Below, piece after piece: positions 28,168 through 37,771 of a DNA stretch of 64,000 bases (position 1 is the first letter of the stretch; the number at the start of each line of letters is the position of its first letter). A program made the translations under genes and the position numbers. The DNA is taken from NCBI GenBank assembly GCA_025041175.1, contig JAKCFJ010000002.1, positions 868,001 through 932,000 on the forward strand. Reading direction: 5' to 3'. The stretch is from Halobacteriales archaeon YIM A00010. Its GTDB lineage: Archaea; Halobacteriota; Halobacteria; Halobacteriales; Haloarculaceae. A model generated the notes under the pieces. It was given only the letters and a program-made list of their open reading frames with translations, did not search any database and was not told the origin of the DNA.

Positions 28168-29181
28168 TCACATCATCCCCGTTGTTGTGGTGTCGCTCTC
28201 CTCTTCGATCGATTCGGATTCGCCGGTGAGGCGGGTCCGGACCTGGGGATTGAACACCCGATCCAGCCCCTGGCTCACCAGGATGAGCCCGAACGTGAGT
28301 CCGACGATGGCGACGATCGGGACGAGCAGCCAGTGGAACGCCTGCATGGTGAACAAGCCGCCTTGATTGTACGCGTTGTTCAGTGTGACGCCCCAGTTCT
28401 GTCCGGAGTAGGGCAGCACGCCGATGAAATACAGGCCGACGGACGCGAAGATGGTGTAGCGCGCGGCGAGGACGAAGTTGACCATCACGTACGGCATGAG
28501 GTTCGGAAGCACGTCCTTGAGAAGGATGCGCGGCGTGCTCGTTCCCATCGTTCGGGCGGCTTCGATGTAGCTCGCTTCCCTGATGGAGAGGACCTGTGAC
28601 CGTATCGAGCGGCCCAACCCGGCCCAGTAGTTGATCGTGAGGATCACCCCGAGAAATATCGGGTTCTCCGGACTGAACGCGAGCGCCAACACGATGACGA
28701 GCGGCAGGCCCGGGATCGCCATGAAGAAGTCGGAAATCGACGTGATGACGGTGTCGACCGTGCCCCCTTTGTATCCGGAGACGGTGCCGACGACAACCGC
28801 AATACCGGTCGCCCACACGCCACCAGCCAGTACCATCAACAGGATGAACGGCGTCGAGTCGATGATCAGGGCCAGCAGATCGACGCCGGACTGGGTGGTT
28901 CCGAGCGGGTACTGCATGGACTCGAAGGGCGTGAGGAGACGACCCGCCTGGTTGGTAGAGGGTTCGCGCCAGAGGCCGAGCAGCTCGACCAGCGCCATGA
29001 GCACGTAGACGCTCAGAATGAGGATCCCGATGCGGGTGCGACCGTCCGACCACGCGATGACGGCCGGCTCGTAGATCCAGCGGCGATAGAGCTCGCGCAC
29101 CCGCTCACGGGGGCTCATCTCCGCCGACGATGCGTCCGACCGCCAGTCGATCTCCTCCGAAGCGTCGGTTTCAGTAGCCAT
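28168..29181 (-). CDS. ABC transporter permease, DppC type
   Basis: A 337-residue permease with a long cytoplasmic N-terminus and six helices. The conserved loop IREASYIEAARTMGTSTPRI lies in the middle. ATG 29181 is preferred over a GTG at 29190; it overlaps the DppB-type stop by 11 bases, showing coupling. The stop codon abuts the fused ATPase start. It forms the channel with the gene at 29171. Confidence 0.92.
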   Translation of the reverse strand: MATETDASEEIDWRSDASSAEMSPRERVRELYRRWIYEPAVIAWSDGRTRIGILILSVYVLMALVELLGLWREPSTNQAGRLLTPFESMQYPLGTTQSGVDLLALIIDSTPFILLMVLAGGVWATGIAVVVGTVSGYKGGTVDTVITSISDFFMAIPGLPLVIVLALAFSPENPIFLGVILTINYWAGLGRSIRSQVLSIREASYIEAARTMGTSTPRILLKDVLPNLMPYVMVNFVLAARYTIFASVGLYFIGVLPYSGQNWGVTLNNAYNQGGLFTMQAFHWLLVPIVAIVGLTFGLILVSQGLDRVFNPQVRTRLTGESESIEEESDTTTTGMM

Positions 29182-30169
29182 CGGAATCACCTGCGCTAAT
29201 CCGCGGATCGATCAGCCCGTACGTCAGGTCAGCAATGTACACCGCAACGACGAGGGTGACCGTGATGACGAGGAAACACCCCATCATCAGCGGGTAGTCG
29301 TTCGCGTTGACGGCCTCGATCAGGTAGTATCCCAGTCCGGGGTAGGAGAAGATCTCTTCGAGCACCACGGTTCCCCCGAGTCGGAACCCGATCAACAGGA
29401 GGAGCCCCGTGTACATCGGAAGAATAGCGTTCTGGGCCACATAGCGGGTGGCGATACGGCTGTCAGCAAGCCCGCGGAGCCGGGCAACCTCGACGTACTC
29501 CTCGCCGAGCACTTGGATGCTGTTGCCGCGCATGTTGAGCGCCGTCGATCCGATCCCGCCGATGGTGAACGCGATGATCGGAAGCGCGGCGTGGTGCAGA
29601 ACGTTGATGAAATACTCGAGGGTGAATCCCGTCTCGACGGTCCGCGCAACCGCGTTCCCCGTCGGAAAGAGCCGGAATTGGTACGCCAAGAAAAACAGAC
29701 CAATCACGGCGAAAATGTAGTACGGAACTGCCATCAGGAAGATCGATCCGCCCGAGAACACGGTATCGAACGTCGATCCCTCCCAGTAGGCCTGGATCGC
29801 GCCGAGCAGCACGCCGATGACGAACATCAACACGGTCGAGGTGACGACGAGAAACACCGTCCACGGGAGCGCTCTGGCGATGACCTCGATGACCGGGGTA
29901 CCGAGAGAGATCGATTCCCCCAAATCAAGCTGTAGGACCCCAACGAGGTAGTCGAGATACTGCTGCCACAGCGGCGCGTCCGGTCGGATGTTCTGCAGCG
30001 CCTCGATGCGCGCGTCGACCTGCTCGGCCGGGACGCCCTGCTGGAGGAGCTGCACCCGCAGCTGAGTGAACGGTCCGCCGGGGAGCAGACGAATCAACCC
30101 GAAGGTGAGCGTCACGACCGCGAGCACGGTGATCGGAATTCTGATCGTCCGTCTGAGATAGTAGTTCAT
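29171..30169 (-). CDS. ABC transporter permease, DppB type
   Basis: A 332-residue membrane permease. The N-terminus YLRRTIRIPITVLAVVTLTFGLIRLLPGGPF is the classic DppB start, and VARLRGLADSRIATRYVAQNAILP is the cytoplasmic coupling loop. Six helices are visible. It lies 37 bases after the binding-protein stop and overlaps the DppC-type partner. Confidence 0.93.
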   Translation of the reverse strand: MNYYLRRTIRIPITVLAVVTLTFGLIRLLPGGPFTQLRVQLLQQGVPAEQVDARIEALQNIRPDAPLWQQYLDYLVGVLQLDLGESISLGTPVIEVIARALPWTVFLVVTSTVLMFVIGVLLGAIQAYWEGSTFDTVFSGGSIFLMAVPYYIFAVIGLFFLAYQFRLFPTGNAVARTVETGFTLEYFINVLHHAALPIIAFTIGGIGSTALNMRGNSIQVLGEEYVEVARLRGLADSRIATRYVAQNAILPMYTGLLLLIGFRLGGTVVLEEIFSYPGLGYYLIEAVNANDYPLMMGCFLVITVTLVVAVYIADLTYGLIDPRISAGDSDGY

Positions 30170-30206
30170 GAGTGTGGTAAATCGGTGTGCTCGGTGATCG
30201 ATGCGG

Positions 30207-31952
30207 TCATGCGTCGTGCTGTAGTTCCCCCTCGTGGATCCACCAGAACGGCGGCCACTTGACCTCTCGGTTCGGGCTGTCCTCGGCGGCGACCGTCCAC
30301 TCGTCGTCGGTCACCCACGACTGCTCGTATTTGGAGACGAGTCCGAGGAACGGCAGTTCGATGTGGCTGTGCCACGCCGCCCGTTGGACGTACGGTCGTG
30401 ACTCGTCGTCGCTCGGTTGTTGTGCGATCTTCTCGGTTTCCTCCAACGGGGTGAGCGTCATCTCTCCGCCGCCCCGCCCCGGGATCGTCTGCTCGGATTG
30501 GGCTTTCTCCCGGTAGTTGTGGCCGCCGCCGATCTCCTCTTCCCACAGCTGGTAGCGCAGCGGGAAGTACGGGAACGACGACCGCGAGCCACCCGGCAGC
30601 CAGTAGAGACTCCCCATCGTGAAGTCGTTGTTGGAGTACCGGCTGAACCAGTCGTTCGTCGGCAGCGTGCTGATCGAGAAGTCGAATCCGAAGCTGTTCA
30701 GCTGGTCGACGACCGTTTCGGTCATCGTCGTCCAGTCCGTCCAGCCCGCGGGCGAGTAGTACTCCCCGCCGATCGTGCCGTCCGAGTTCTGCCACGTGCC
30801 GTCCTGCTTGGCATAGCCGGCGTCCTCAAGGAGTTGGGTCGCCTGGTCGGTCTGGCTCGATTCGGGACCGTAGGTCTCGAAGTCGCCCATCCAGTCGCCG
30901 AGCCAGTACTCCTGGTCCTGGGGCGCGATGCCACAGGGAGTCTGGGACACGAACTTCGACCGCGGACCGGCGTTGTCGACGATCGCCTGTCGGTTGATGA
31001 CGTGGGCGACTGCCTGGCGGACTGCGCGCTGTCCGAAGTGGGGATCGTCGTGGTTGAACACGATGCCGTACCCCCACTTGGCCGGGATGTTGATCTCGAC
31101 GATGTGATCCTCGAACTGATCGACAATCTCCGGCGGCGCGAACAGGCTCGACGCCGCATCGACCTCTTCGCCCGAGATCAACGCCTGGTGTTGCGCGTTG
31201 TTCCCGCCGAAGCTCTGGATCAGATACGACTCAAAGTTCACGTTGTCCGCGTTGTAGAACTCGGAATTGCGCTCGAACTCGAACGCCTGCTGGTCCTTGG
31301 TCACGAAGGAGAACATCCCGCTGGCGACGGGATCCTCCCACTCCCACTGCAGGAACTCCGACTCGTCTTTGTCCAACCACTGCTCGTGGGTGTCCACTTT
31401 CGTGTCCACGAAGAAGTTCGTGAGCTCGAACTTGATGATCTGGGGGTTCGTCGTTCCGGAAAATAACAGACGGGCGGTCTTGTCGTCGACGATCTCGTAG
31501 TCGTCGATGTAGCCCCACAGCGAGGTACCGGTTTTCTCTGCGAGTTGGAGCTGAACGTCCAAGTCCTCGGTGGTCCACTCGTCCCCGTTGTCCCACGTCA
31601 GATCGTCGCGGAACGTCAGGGTGGCCTGCTCGGCCTCGATCTGCAGATCCTCGAGCGCCCCGAGGATGAACTCCTCTTCGGTGAACGAGTATTTCAAAAA
31701 CGGCGCGAAGACCGCCCGTCCTGCAGGCCAGCTGTAGTTTTGGATTCCCGAACTGTTGAAGTGGAGATCGACGGGATTGCCGGTGTAGGCGTTACGATAC
31801 GTGGCGCTGCTCGCTCCGTCGCCGGATCCCTCGTCGTCCACCCCGGTAGCACAGCCGGCGAGTACGGCCATACCGGACGCCCCCGCTACTGCCAACATCT
31901 CCCGACGGCTGAGTACGCCGTCGTAGCCGCTCGGACCGCTGTCAGATTCCAT
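30207..31952 (-). CDS. Substrate-binding lipoprotein, family 5 (oligopeptide/oligosaccharide)
   Basis: A 581-residue extracellular binding protein. A Tat motif (SRREMLAVAGASG) and a lipobox (VLAGC, about residue 34) show export and lipid anchoring. The body follows the SBP family 5 pattern, with FRDDLTWDNGDEWTTEDL and AVRQAVAHVINRQAIV. ATG 31952 gives the short Tat n-region; the frame upstream to 31988 is unsupported. It opens the transporter operon. Family 5 proteins bind peptides, but archaeal members also bind cello- and xylo-oligosaccharides, which fits this locus. Confidence 0.9.
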   Translation of the reverse strand: MESDSGPSGYDGVLSRREMLAVAGASGMAVLAGCATGVDDEGSGDGASSATYRNAYTGNPVDLHFNSSGIQNYSWPAGRAVFAPFLKYSFTEEEFILGALEDLQIEAEQATLTFRDDLTWDNGDEWTTEDLDVQLQLAEKTGTSLWGYIDDYEIVDDKTARLLFSGTTNPQIIKFELTNFFVDTKVDTHEQWLDKDESEFLQWEWEDPVASGMFSFVTKDQQAFEFERNSEFYNADNVNFESYLIQSFGGNNAQHQALISGEEVDAASSLFAPPEIVDQFEDHIVEINIPAKWGYGIVFNHDDPHFGQRAVRQAVAHVINRQAIVDNAGPRSKFVSQTPCGIAPQDQEYWLGDWMGDFETYGPESSQTDQATQLLEDAGYAKQDGTWQNSDGTIGGEYYSPAGWTDWTTMTETVVDQLNSFGFDFSISTLPTNDWFSRYSNNDFTMGSLYWLPGGSRSSFPYFPLRYQLWEEEIGGGHNYREKAQSEQTIPGRGGGEMTLTPLEETEKIAQQPSDDESRPYVQRAAWHSHIELPFLGLVSKYEQSWVTDDEWTVAAEDSPNREVKWPPFWWIHEGELQHDA

Positions 31953-32153
31953 AACATGGGAGATGTAACCATGGGTAGTAATAAACATTGTGGTACAATT
32001 CCATATTACGATGGGAGGCGGCGGCCTTCACAACGGATCGAGCCGGGTGTTCGGGCATCCCGGACGAAGACGGAAACGCGGGGAGCGGGGCGATGGAGCG
32101 TCGGTGGGCACGGTCACCACTGTGTTTTTCACGCATGCCTGCCGACCCCCACT

Positions 32154-32387
32154 ATGTCGAACACATCGGTGCTGCTCGATCTCGTCTGCGGTCAGCGGAG
32201 ACGGATGAAGCTACTGCTCGCCCTCCTGATCGCCTCGGGGCTCTTTCTCGGGCTCTCGGTCCTGTTCGTCGAACCCGGCGACCCCTCGTTTCCCATTCTC
32301 ATCCTCGACATCGTCCTCGTGGTCGGTGGACTCGTCTTCTTCAGTGCTGTCTACTGGTACTGCACGAAGCGAGCGATGGACGAGTGA
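32154..32387 (+). CDS. Small two-helix membrane protein
   Basis: A 77-residue protein with a charged start (GQRRRMK) and two hydrophobic helices at about residues 18-38 and 46-70, ending in a basic-acidic tail. No known motif. The ATG at 32154 is chosen because upstream residues in the open frame are antisense to the binding-protein gene. It is separate from the flanking operons. The function is unknown. Confidence 0.65.
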   Translation: MSNTSVLLDLVCGQRRRMKLLLALLIASGLFLGLSVLFVEPGDPSFPILILDIVLVVGGLVFFSAVYWYCTKRAMDE

Positions 32388-32405
32388 GCGTTCTCACCGA
32401 CCGCG

Positions 32406-33299
32406 CTACGACGCGTCCGCGAGGAAGTCCGCGGTCTCCTCTGCGAGTTCACGAATGTCCTCGTCGTTGTCCGTCTCGCCGACGGCTCTCAGTTTCGGCA
32501 CGGCCCCGCTTTCCCCGAGATAGCCGAGCGCTCGGACGGCACGCGCGCGCACGACCGTTCGATCGTGGTCGAGACAGTCGATCAGTCGGTCGCTGGCGGG
32601 AGCGACGACATCCGGATTCGCCGCCGCGAGCTCGCCGAGCGCATCGACAGCGCCGCCGGTGACGGCTGGATCCACGTCGTCGAGCAGCACGATGAGATCG
32701 TCGACGACATCGAACGGTGGGTGCGTCTCGGTGATAGCGACAACGACGTTGATCAGCGTCCGCCGCGCAGAAATCTGCCGTTGGCGCTCGGCTTCCTCGT
32801 GTTCCTGGAGCGTCCGTCGGGTCTGTCGATCGTTCACCACGCTACCGAAGTCCCTGATACCGGGATCTGGCTCGGTGGCTCGAACCGCCTCGATCAGCTG
32901 CCCTGTGTAGGGAGCAAGCAGATCCGGTCGCTCGACGACGAGTTTGCCGAGGACGGACCCGGCGGTCAGCTGCACGTCCACAACGTCGGTGTCGAGCGCG
33001 CCGACGAGGTCGGATACTCGCCCTTCGAGCGCTGCCCCATCGCTCTCGACGACGGTGTGGAGGGTGGAAATCGCGCGGAGCGCAACCGCGACAGTGCTGT
33101 CACCCGCGAGCGACGCGACCCTATCGAGAAACGGTCGAACGGCGTCGATGTCCTGCTCAGCGAGGGTTTCACACAGTTCCACGCCCCGCCGCCGGACCAG
33201 CGGGTTCGAGGACGAGAGGGCGGCACTGACATCCGATTCGTCGGTGTCATCGGGGGTGATCGACGCAGGATCGATTCCGTCGAACGAGTTCGTGGTCAT
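32406..33299 (-). CDS. HEAT-repeat protein
   Basis: A 297-residue soluble acidic protein made of helical pairs typical of HEAT/armadillo repeats, for example NPLVRRRGVELCETLAEQ, DSTVAVALRAISTLHTV and RTVVRARAVRALGYLGESGAV. ATG 33299 (MTTNSF) is preferred; an upstream frame to 33368 has no support. Such proteins act as scaffolds; the partner is unknown. It is convergent with the small membrane protein at 32154. Confidence 0.8.
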   Translation of the reverse strand: MTTNSFDGIDPASITPDDTDESDVSAALSSSNPLVRRRGVELCETLAEQDIDAVRPFLDRVASLAGDSTVAVALRAISTLHTVVESDGAALEGRVSDLVGALDTDVVDVQLTAGSVLGKLVVERPDLLAPYTGQLIEAVRATEPDPGIRDFGSVVNDRQTRRTLQEHEEAERQRQISARRTLINVVVAITETHPPFDVVDDLIVLLDDVDPAVTGGAVDALGELAAANPDVVAPASDRLIDCLDHDRTVVRARAVRALGYLGESGAVPKLRAVGETDNDEDIRELAEETADFLADAS

Positions 33300-33452
33300 G
33301 CCCCCACGTACGTGTCGAAGGGTAAATACGTTCGGTTCAGCAATCTCGAACCACTGATTCGAGGGCAACGACGAGAGAGATGGTGCGCCGGCGGAGATTC
33401 GACGCGCGCTGGTTGGCGATACTCTTTTAACGGTATCAGTGCTTCAACGCGT

Positions 33453-34334
33453 ATGCGGTACTATCGACTCCCCGGCAAAGAGCACCAGTCACGCTCCGGG
33501 TCGCTCGTCGTCATCGACGACGGTGACGCCTACGACCTGACGACGGCGTCGGACGATCTCGGTTCGTTCACCGAGCTCGCGCGCGCGGCGAACGCCTGCG
33601 ACCGGTCGATTGACGCCATCGCCCGGGGTCGAATCCCGGACGCCGAGCCTCGTGACCTCGACAGCGTTGACAGAAACGCCCTTCTGCCAGTCGTCCCGGA
33701 CGAGGTGTGGGCGGCGGGCGTCACGTACAGCATCAGCGAGAAGGCCCGGAAAGCCGAGAGCGGCAAACCCGAGGTGTACATCGACGTTTACGACAACGAG
33801 CGACCGGAACTGTTCTTGAAGGCGACGCCGTCGCGGACGGTCGGTCCTCGGGACGCCATCGGCATCCGCGGCGACTCCGAGTGGGACGTACCGGAGCCGG
33901 AGCTGGGCATCGTCCTCCACCGCGAACGGGTGGTCGGCTACACGATCGGCAACGACGTCTCTAGCCGCGACATCGAGGGAGAGAACCCCCTGTACCTCCC
34001 CCAGGCGAAGGTGTACGACCGCTGCTGTTCGCTGGGTCCCTGCGTCGCCACCCCCGATATCGTCGAGGATCCCCACGACCTCACGATGTCTCTCACCATC
34101 GAACGCGACGGGGAGATCGTGTACGAGGGGTCGACATCGACCAGCGAGATGGTTACCAGTTGCGAGCGGCTGGTCGAGTACCTCCGTCGCCACAACAGTC
34201 TCCCCGAGACGCTGGTCCTTCTTACCGGCACCGCGCTCGTCCCGCCGGACTCGTTTACGCTCCACGAAGGTGACCGCGTCTCGATCGACATCGATCGTAT
34301 CGGTCGTCTCGTCAACGACACCGTCGTCGTTTGA
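33453..34334 (+). CDS. xacE: 2-keto-3-deoxypentonate dehydratase (fumarylacetoacetase-like)
   Basis: Probably dehydrates 2-keto-3-deoxyxylonate or -arabinonate to 2-oxoglutarate semialdehyde, feeding the dehydrogenase at 22849. The 293-residue protein shows the FAH C-terminal domain with VWAAGVTYSISEKARK, the metal-site region WDVPEPELGIVLHR, GNDVSSRDIEGENPLYLPQAK and TGTALVPPDSFTL. ATG 33453 has a TATA-like CTTTTAA about 25-30 bases upstream, as in leaderless genes. The substrate is inferred from the Haloferax XacE precedent and the pentose genes nearby. Confidence 0.82.
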   Translation: MRYYRLPGKEHQSRSGSLVVIDDGDAYDLTTASDDLGSFTELARAANACDRSIDAIARGRIPDAEPRDLDSVDRNALLPVVPDEVWAAGVTYSISEKARKAESGKPEVYIDVYDNERPELFLKATPSRTVGPRDAIGIRGDSEWDVPEPELGIVLHRERVVGYTIGNDVSSRDIEGENPLYLPQAKVYDRCCSLGPCVATPDIVEDPHDLTMSLTIERDGEIVYEGSTSTSEMVTSCERLVEYLRRHNSLPETLVLLTGTALVPPDSFTLHEGDRVSIDIDRIGRLVNDTVVV

Positions 34335-34347
34335 ACCGCGCGTCTCA

Positions 34348-34442
34348 TACTGTCGGCCCTGCGGACGGATCGAGACGGACTATTCAGTTGCTGTCCGGCG
34401 GTTTTCCAGCAGCCGATACGCGATCACCCTTCTCCGACAGTA
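34348..34442 (+). mobile_element. Family C MITE-like element, copy C1
   Basis: A 95-bp element between the convergent dehydratase and GH3 genes. It begins TACTGTCGG, ends CCGACAGTA and is flanked by TCA on both sides (34345-34347 and 34443-34445). The interior (CAGCAGCCGATACGCGATCA) is shared with copy C2. Confidence 0.85.
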
Positions 34443-34450
34443 TCAGCCCG

Positions 34451-36769
34451 TCACTCGGCGTCCACGTCCGTTTCGGCGAAGTACGTGCGGCCAGCCGGTG
34501 GGACTTTTTTCGTTTCCGTCACCTCGAACGACGCTGACGCGGCGATCTCGGCCGCGGAGTGGCCGATTCGGAACTCGTACGGGCCGTCCTCGACCGCGAG
34601 ATCGAGCGCGCGGTCGTGGTAGGCGAGCTGTGACGCGTCGACTTCGAACCGAACGCGCTTCGTTTGGCCCGCATCGACGTGGACGCGTCGGAACCCGACG
34701 AGTTCCTGCACCGGACGCGCTTGGTCGGGATTCTGCGCGCTGGCGTACAGCTGTACCACGTCGTGGCCGTCGCGGTCACCGGCGTTCTCGACAGTTGCCT
34801 CGGCGGTCACCGTCCCCGCCGGCGGGAGTTCGTCGGTCGATAGCGAGAGGCCGCCGTACTCGAAGTCGGTGTAGCTCAGCCCGTGGCCAAAGGGATAGAG
34901 GGGATCGCTCTCCGTGTAGACGTACTCCTCGTTAGCAGTGTTGGGCTTGCGGTTGTAGTGGACGGGCAGTTGTCCGACGCTGCGCGGGATGGAAACAGGG
35001 AGATGGCCACCGGGATTGTGCTCGCCGAACAGAACGGCAGCGATCCCGTCGCCGCCTCGTTCGCCGGGGAGCCACGCCTGAAGCACGGCAGGAACCGACT
35101 CGGCGATCCACTCGATGGAGTGGGGCTTTCCACTCACCACGACGACGACGAGCGGCGTCCCCGTCTCGTAGAGCCGTTCGACCAGTTGCCGTTGGACGCC
35201 CGGAAGGCCCAGATCCACCACGTCGCAGCCTTCGCCGCTAGTGGCGACGCTCGGCATGTTGATCCGCTCCCTGTCGGAGTCCGAGAAATCGACCGCCGAG
35301 CGAGCACCGACCAGTGCGATAGCAACGTCGGCGTCCGCCACAGCGTCCGCGGCCGGGTCGAACCCGTCGGTGTCGGGTCCGGTCGTCGTACAGCCCCGTT
35401 CGTGGAGCACCTCGAATCCGAGCTCGTCACCCCGGGCTCGGACGGCGTCGAGCGGCGTCGTCGCTTCGAACTCGACCTCCTCCTCGGGGTAGTGGGCGGG
35501 GTACGCGTAGTCACCCACGAGTTCTTGCGGGTCGTCGGCCTTCGGCCCGATCACGGCGACGGTGTCCGTCTCCTCGCCGAGCGGAAGAAGGTTGTCCTCG
35601 TTTTTCAGGAGCGTCATCGACTCGCGGGCGGCGCGCGTGGTGAGGTCCGCGGCTGCCTCGGTTCCGAACGGCTCGCTCGCCGTCTCGGGATCGACCGTCC
35701 TGTTCTCGAGCAACCCCTTGCGCGCCTTCATCCGAAGGACGCGGCGGGCAGCCTGTTCGACCGTCTCCTCGGCGAGTTCCCCCGCCTCGACAGCAGCAAC
35801 GAGGTGTTCGCCGTAGCAGTCGGTGTAGGGGAGTTCGACGTCGATTCCAGCTTCGACGGCAGCGACGCCCGCCTCCCGTTCGTCGGCGGCCACGCCGTGT
35901 TCGCTCCGGAGGTACTCGATGCTGTAGTAGTCGGACACGACCGTTCCGTCAAACCCCCACTCGCCGCGGAGCACGTCGGTCAGTAGCCACCGGTCGCTGG
36001 CGCACGGAACGCCGTCGATGTCGTGGTACGCGTTCATCACGGATTCCGCGTTCGCCGTCCGGACAGCCGCCTCGAAGGGGAACATGTGGGTCTCGCGGAG
36101 TTCGCGGCGGCCGAGACCGACCGAACTCCGATTCTTTCCGCCCTCGCCAGCGCCGTGGCCGACGAAGTGTTTCAGCGTCGCGGAGATTCCGTCGCCATCG
36201 CCCTGAAGCCCATCCACGTAACCACACGCCATCGCCGCGACGAGATACGGATCCTCGCCGAACGTTTCCTCGACCCGCCCCCACCGGGGGTCGCGCACCA
36301 CGTCGAGCACCGGGGAAAGCGCGTGTGTGGTGCCGATCGCCGCCAACTGGCTGCGAATGGTGCTGGTGACGTCCGAAAGAAGGTCGGGCGACCACGTGCT
36401 TGCCATCCCGATCATCTGTGGGAACGTCGTCCCTCGGGGACCCATGTAGCCGCTCAGACACTCTTCGTGAGGGATCGCTGGAATGCCGAGACGGGTCTCG
36501 TCCCGAAGATACGCCTGTATCTCGTTCGTCCGTTCGGCTGCCGCCCGCGGTGACAGGCCTCCCTCCCCGCCGATGCGAGTCAGGTGACCGATGCCGTTCG
36601 AAAGGTGTTCCTCGAGCGCTTCATCGTCGAGACCGTCCCCATCGAAGAGTCTATCGGCGTTCACCGATCCGAGCTGCTCGGCTTTTTCGGCGAGAGTCAT
36701 CCGTTCGAGTAATCGTTCCACGCGCCGGTCGGCGCTTGCACGGTCTCCGCTGTCTTCACCGGATTGCAT
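34451..36769 (-). CDS. GH3 beta-glycosidase (beta-xylosidase/beta-glucosidase)
   Basis: Releases terminal sugars from imported beta-linked oligomers. The 772-residue protein has the GH3 barrel with ATLKHFVGHGAGEGGKNRSS, the nucleophile aspartate in DGTVVSDYYS (about D280), the second domain with TLLKNEDNLLPL, and a C-terminal fibronectin-III-like domain from about residue 650. It has no signal peptide, so it is cytoplasmic. ATG 36769 is preferred over 36811. The locus favours xylobiose or xylo-oligomers, but GH3 specificity is not readable from sequence. Element C1 lies 8 bases after the stop. Confidence 0.93.
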   Translation of the reverse strand: MQSGEDSGDRASADRRVERLLERMTLAEKAEQLGSVNADRLFDGDGLDDEALEEHLSNGIGHLTRIGGEGGLSPRAAAERTNEIQAYLRDETRLGIPAIPHEECLSGYMGPRGTTFPQMIGMASTWSPDLLSDVTSTIRSQLAAIGTTHALSPVLDVVRDPRWGRVEETFGEDPYLVAAMACGYVDGLQGDGDGISATLKHFVGHGAGEGGKNRSSVGLGRRELRETHMFPFEAAVRTANAESVMNAYHDIDGVPCASDRWLLTDVLRGEWGFDGTVVSDYYSIEYLRSEHGVAADEREAGVAAVEAGIDVELPYTDCYGEHLVAAVEAGELAEETVEQAARRVLRMKARKGLLENRTVDPETASEPFGTEAAADLTTRAARESMTLLKNEDNLLPLGEETDTVAVIGPKADDPQELVGDYAYPAHYPEEEVEFEATTPLDAVRARGDELGFEVLHERGCTTTGPDTDGFDPAADAVADADVAIALVGARSAVDFSDSDRERINMPSVATSGEGCDVVDLGLPGVQRQLVERLYETGTPLVVVVVSGKPHSIEWIAESVPAVLQAWLPGERGGDGIAAVLFGEHNPGGHLPVSIPRSVGQLPVHYNRKPNTANEEYVYTESDPLYPFGHGLSYTDFEYGGLSLSTDELPPAGTVTAEATVENAGDRDGHDVVQLYASAQNPDQARPVQELVGFRRVHVDAGQTKRVRFEVDASQLAYHDRALDLAVEDGPYEFRIGHSAAEIAASASFEVTETKKVPPAGRTYFAETDVDAE

Positions 36770-37771
36770 CACCTGGGTTCTCTCGAGCACGCGTCTTAAC
36801 GGTTCGGGCAACCGGGAAGGGAACCACCTCGTGTGACTCTTCTTCCCGATCGTTCTACACAGAAGAACAGAATAGTCGCGTCGTCTGGGTCATTCGGTGG
36901 ATATAACCGCTGTAGAGGCGATCTGTCCGGGTCAGTTCACGGCGAACACCGCGTCTGCATCATTTTTATCGGCTTATTCTAACATAAAGAACGAAAAAAC
37001 AGCCGGCTGGCGCTACCCGACCATCACCGAACGTAGTTTTACAGAGGTACGTTTGTAACGAAATTCCAGCATTGTATCGGGAGATCATACGACGTTAACG
37101 TAACAAAGCCCTATTCTCTACAGCAGAACAACCATCCAGCAGCCGAGAACGGACGGTGCTCGGTCGCGGGGGAGCACGCGCCGTGCGATGCTATCGAAGG
37201 ATAACGGCGGTTCGACGCAATCGTTATACTGTCGGACGGGGGTGATCGCGTATCGGCTGTTGGTGAATTGCCCGACGGCAGCTTGATAGTCAGTCGCGAT
37301 CCGTCCGCAGGGCCGACAGTAGTAGGAGACCGAGTAGTTGGGTGGATCTGAGTGCCTCGAAGACGGGCGTCGGTCACCCTGATCCGAAGAACACGAGAGC
37401 CGATCGGTAACGATTGTGGGAACCTAGATTGCCATTACACTCGTACTGGTGTAATTTCCTCTTCCATGCCGGCGTCGTGGATGGGGAGTTGCGGGGGCGT
37501 TCGGGAGCGTCTCCGTCAGTTCGGCTATCGGATGATTCGCTTTGGGTCTCCCAGAGGTCAGGGCGGGTCCGTCACCGGTACGCGATACGACCGGCCAATT
37601 CGACGCGAGCCGTTCGCGTTTCGATTCGTTCCGGCGCGCCACGAGGATCCCAACGCATCCCGCCACCCGGGAACAGCGTTTTCCGGAAGAGACGGGCAAG
37701 AAACAAAGATGCAGGCCGGTGCTCGAATCTAGTGAGCTAGCAGCCGTGTCGTTTGCTTTCCGCACCGCGGG
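36770..37771. other. Intergenic region of 1 kb with element C4 and a palindrome
   Basis: No convincing gene. An AT-rich patch lies at about 36960-37000. Element C4 is at 37227-37321. A 22-base inverted repeat (ATTACAC, eight bases, GTGTAAT) lies at 37434-37455 and could be an operator. Short open frames in 37410-37770 on both strands have poor composition. Confidence 0.45.
37227..37321 (-). mobile_element. Family C MITE-like element, copy C4 (inverted)
   Basis: 95 bp, in the opposite orientation to C1-C3. It begins TACTGTCGG and ends CCGACAGTA; the interior reverse complement matches the family (GCCGATACGCGATCACC). The flanking triplets are TTA and GTA, so the duplication has decayed or was never exact. 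Confidence 0.8.

Noticed and set aside
32565-33452. Open frame extending the deoxypentonate dehydratase upstream
   Set aside because: It is antisense to the HEAT-repeat gene. The FAH family start and a TATA-like element support ATG 33453.
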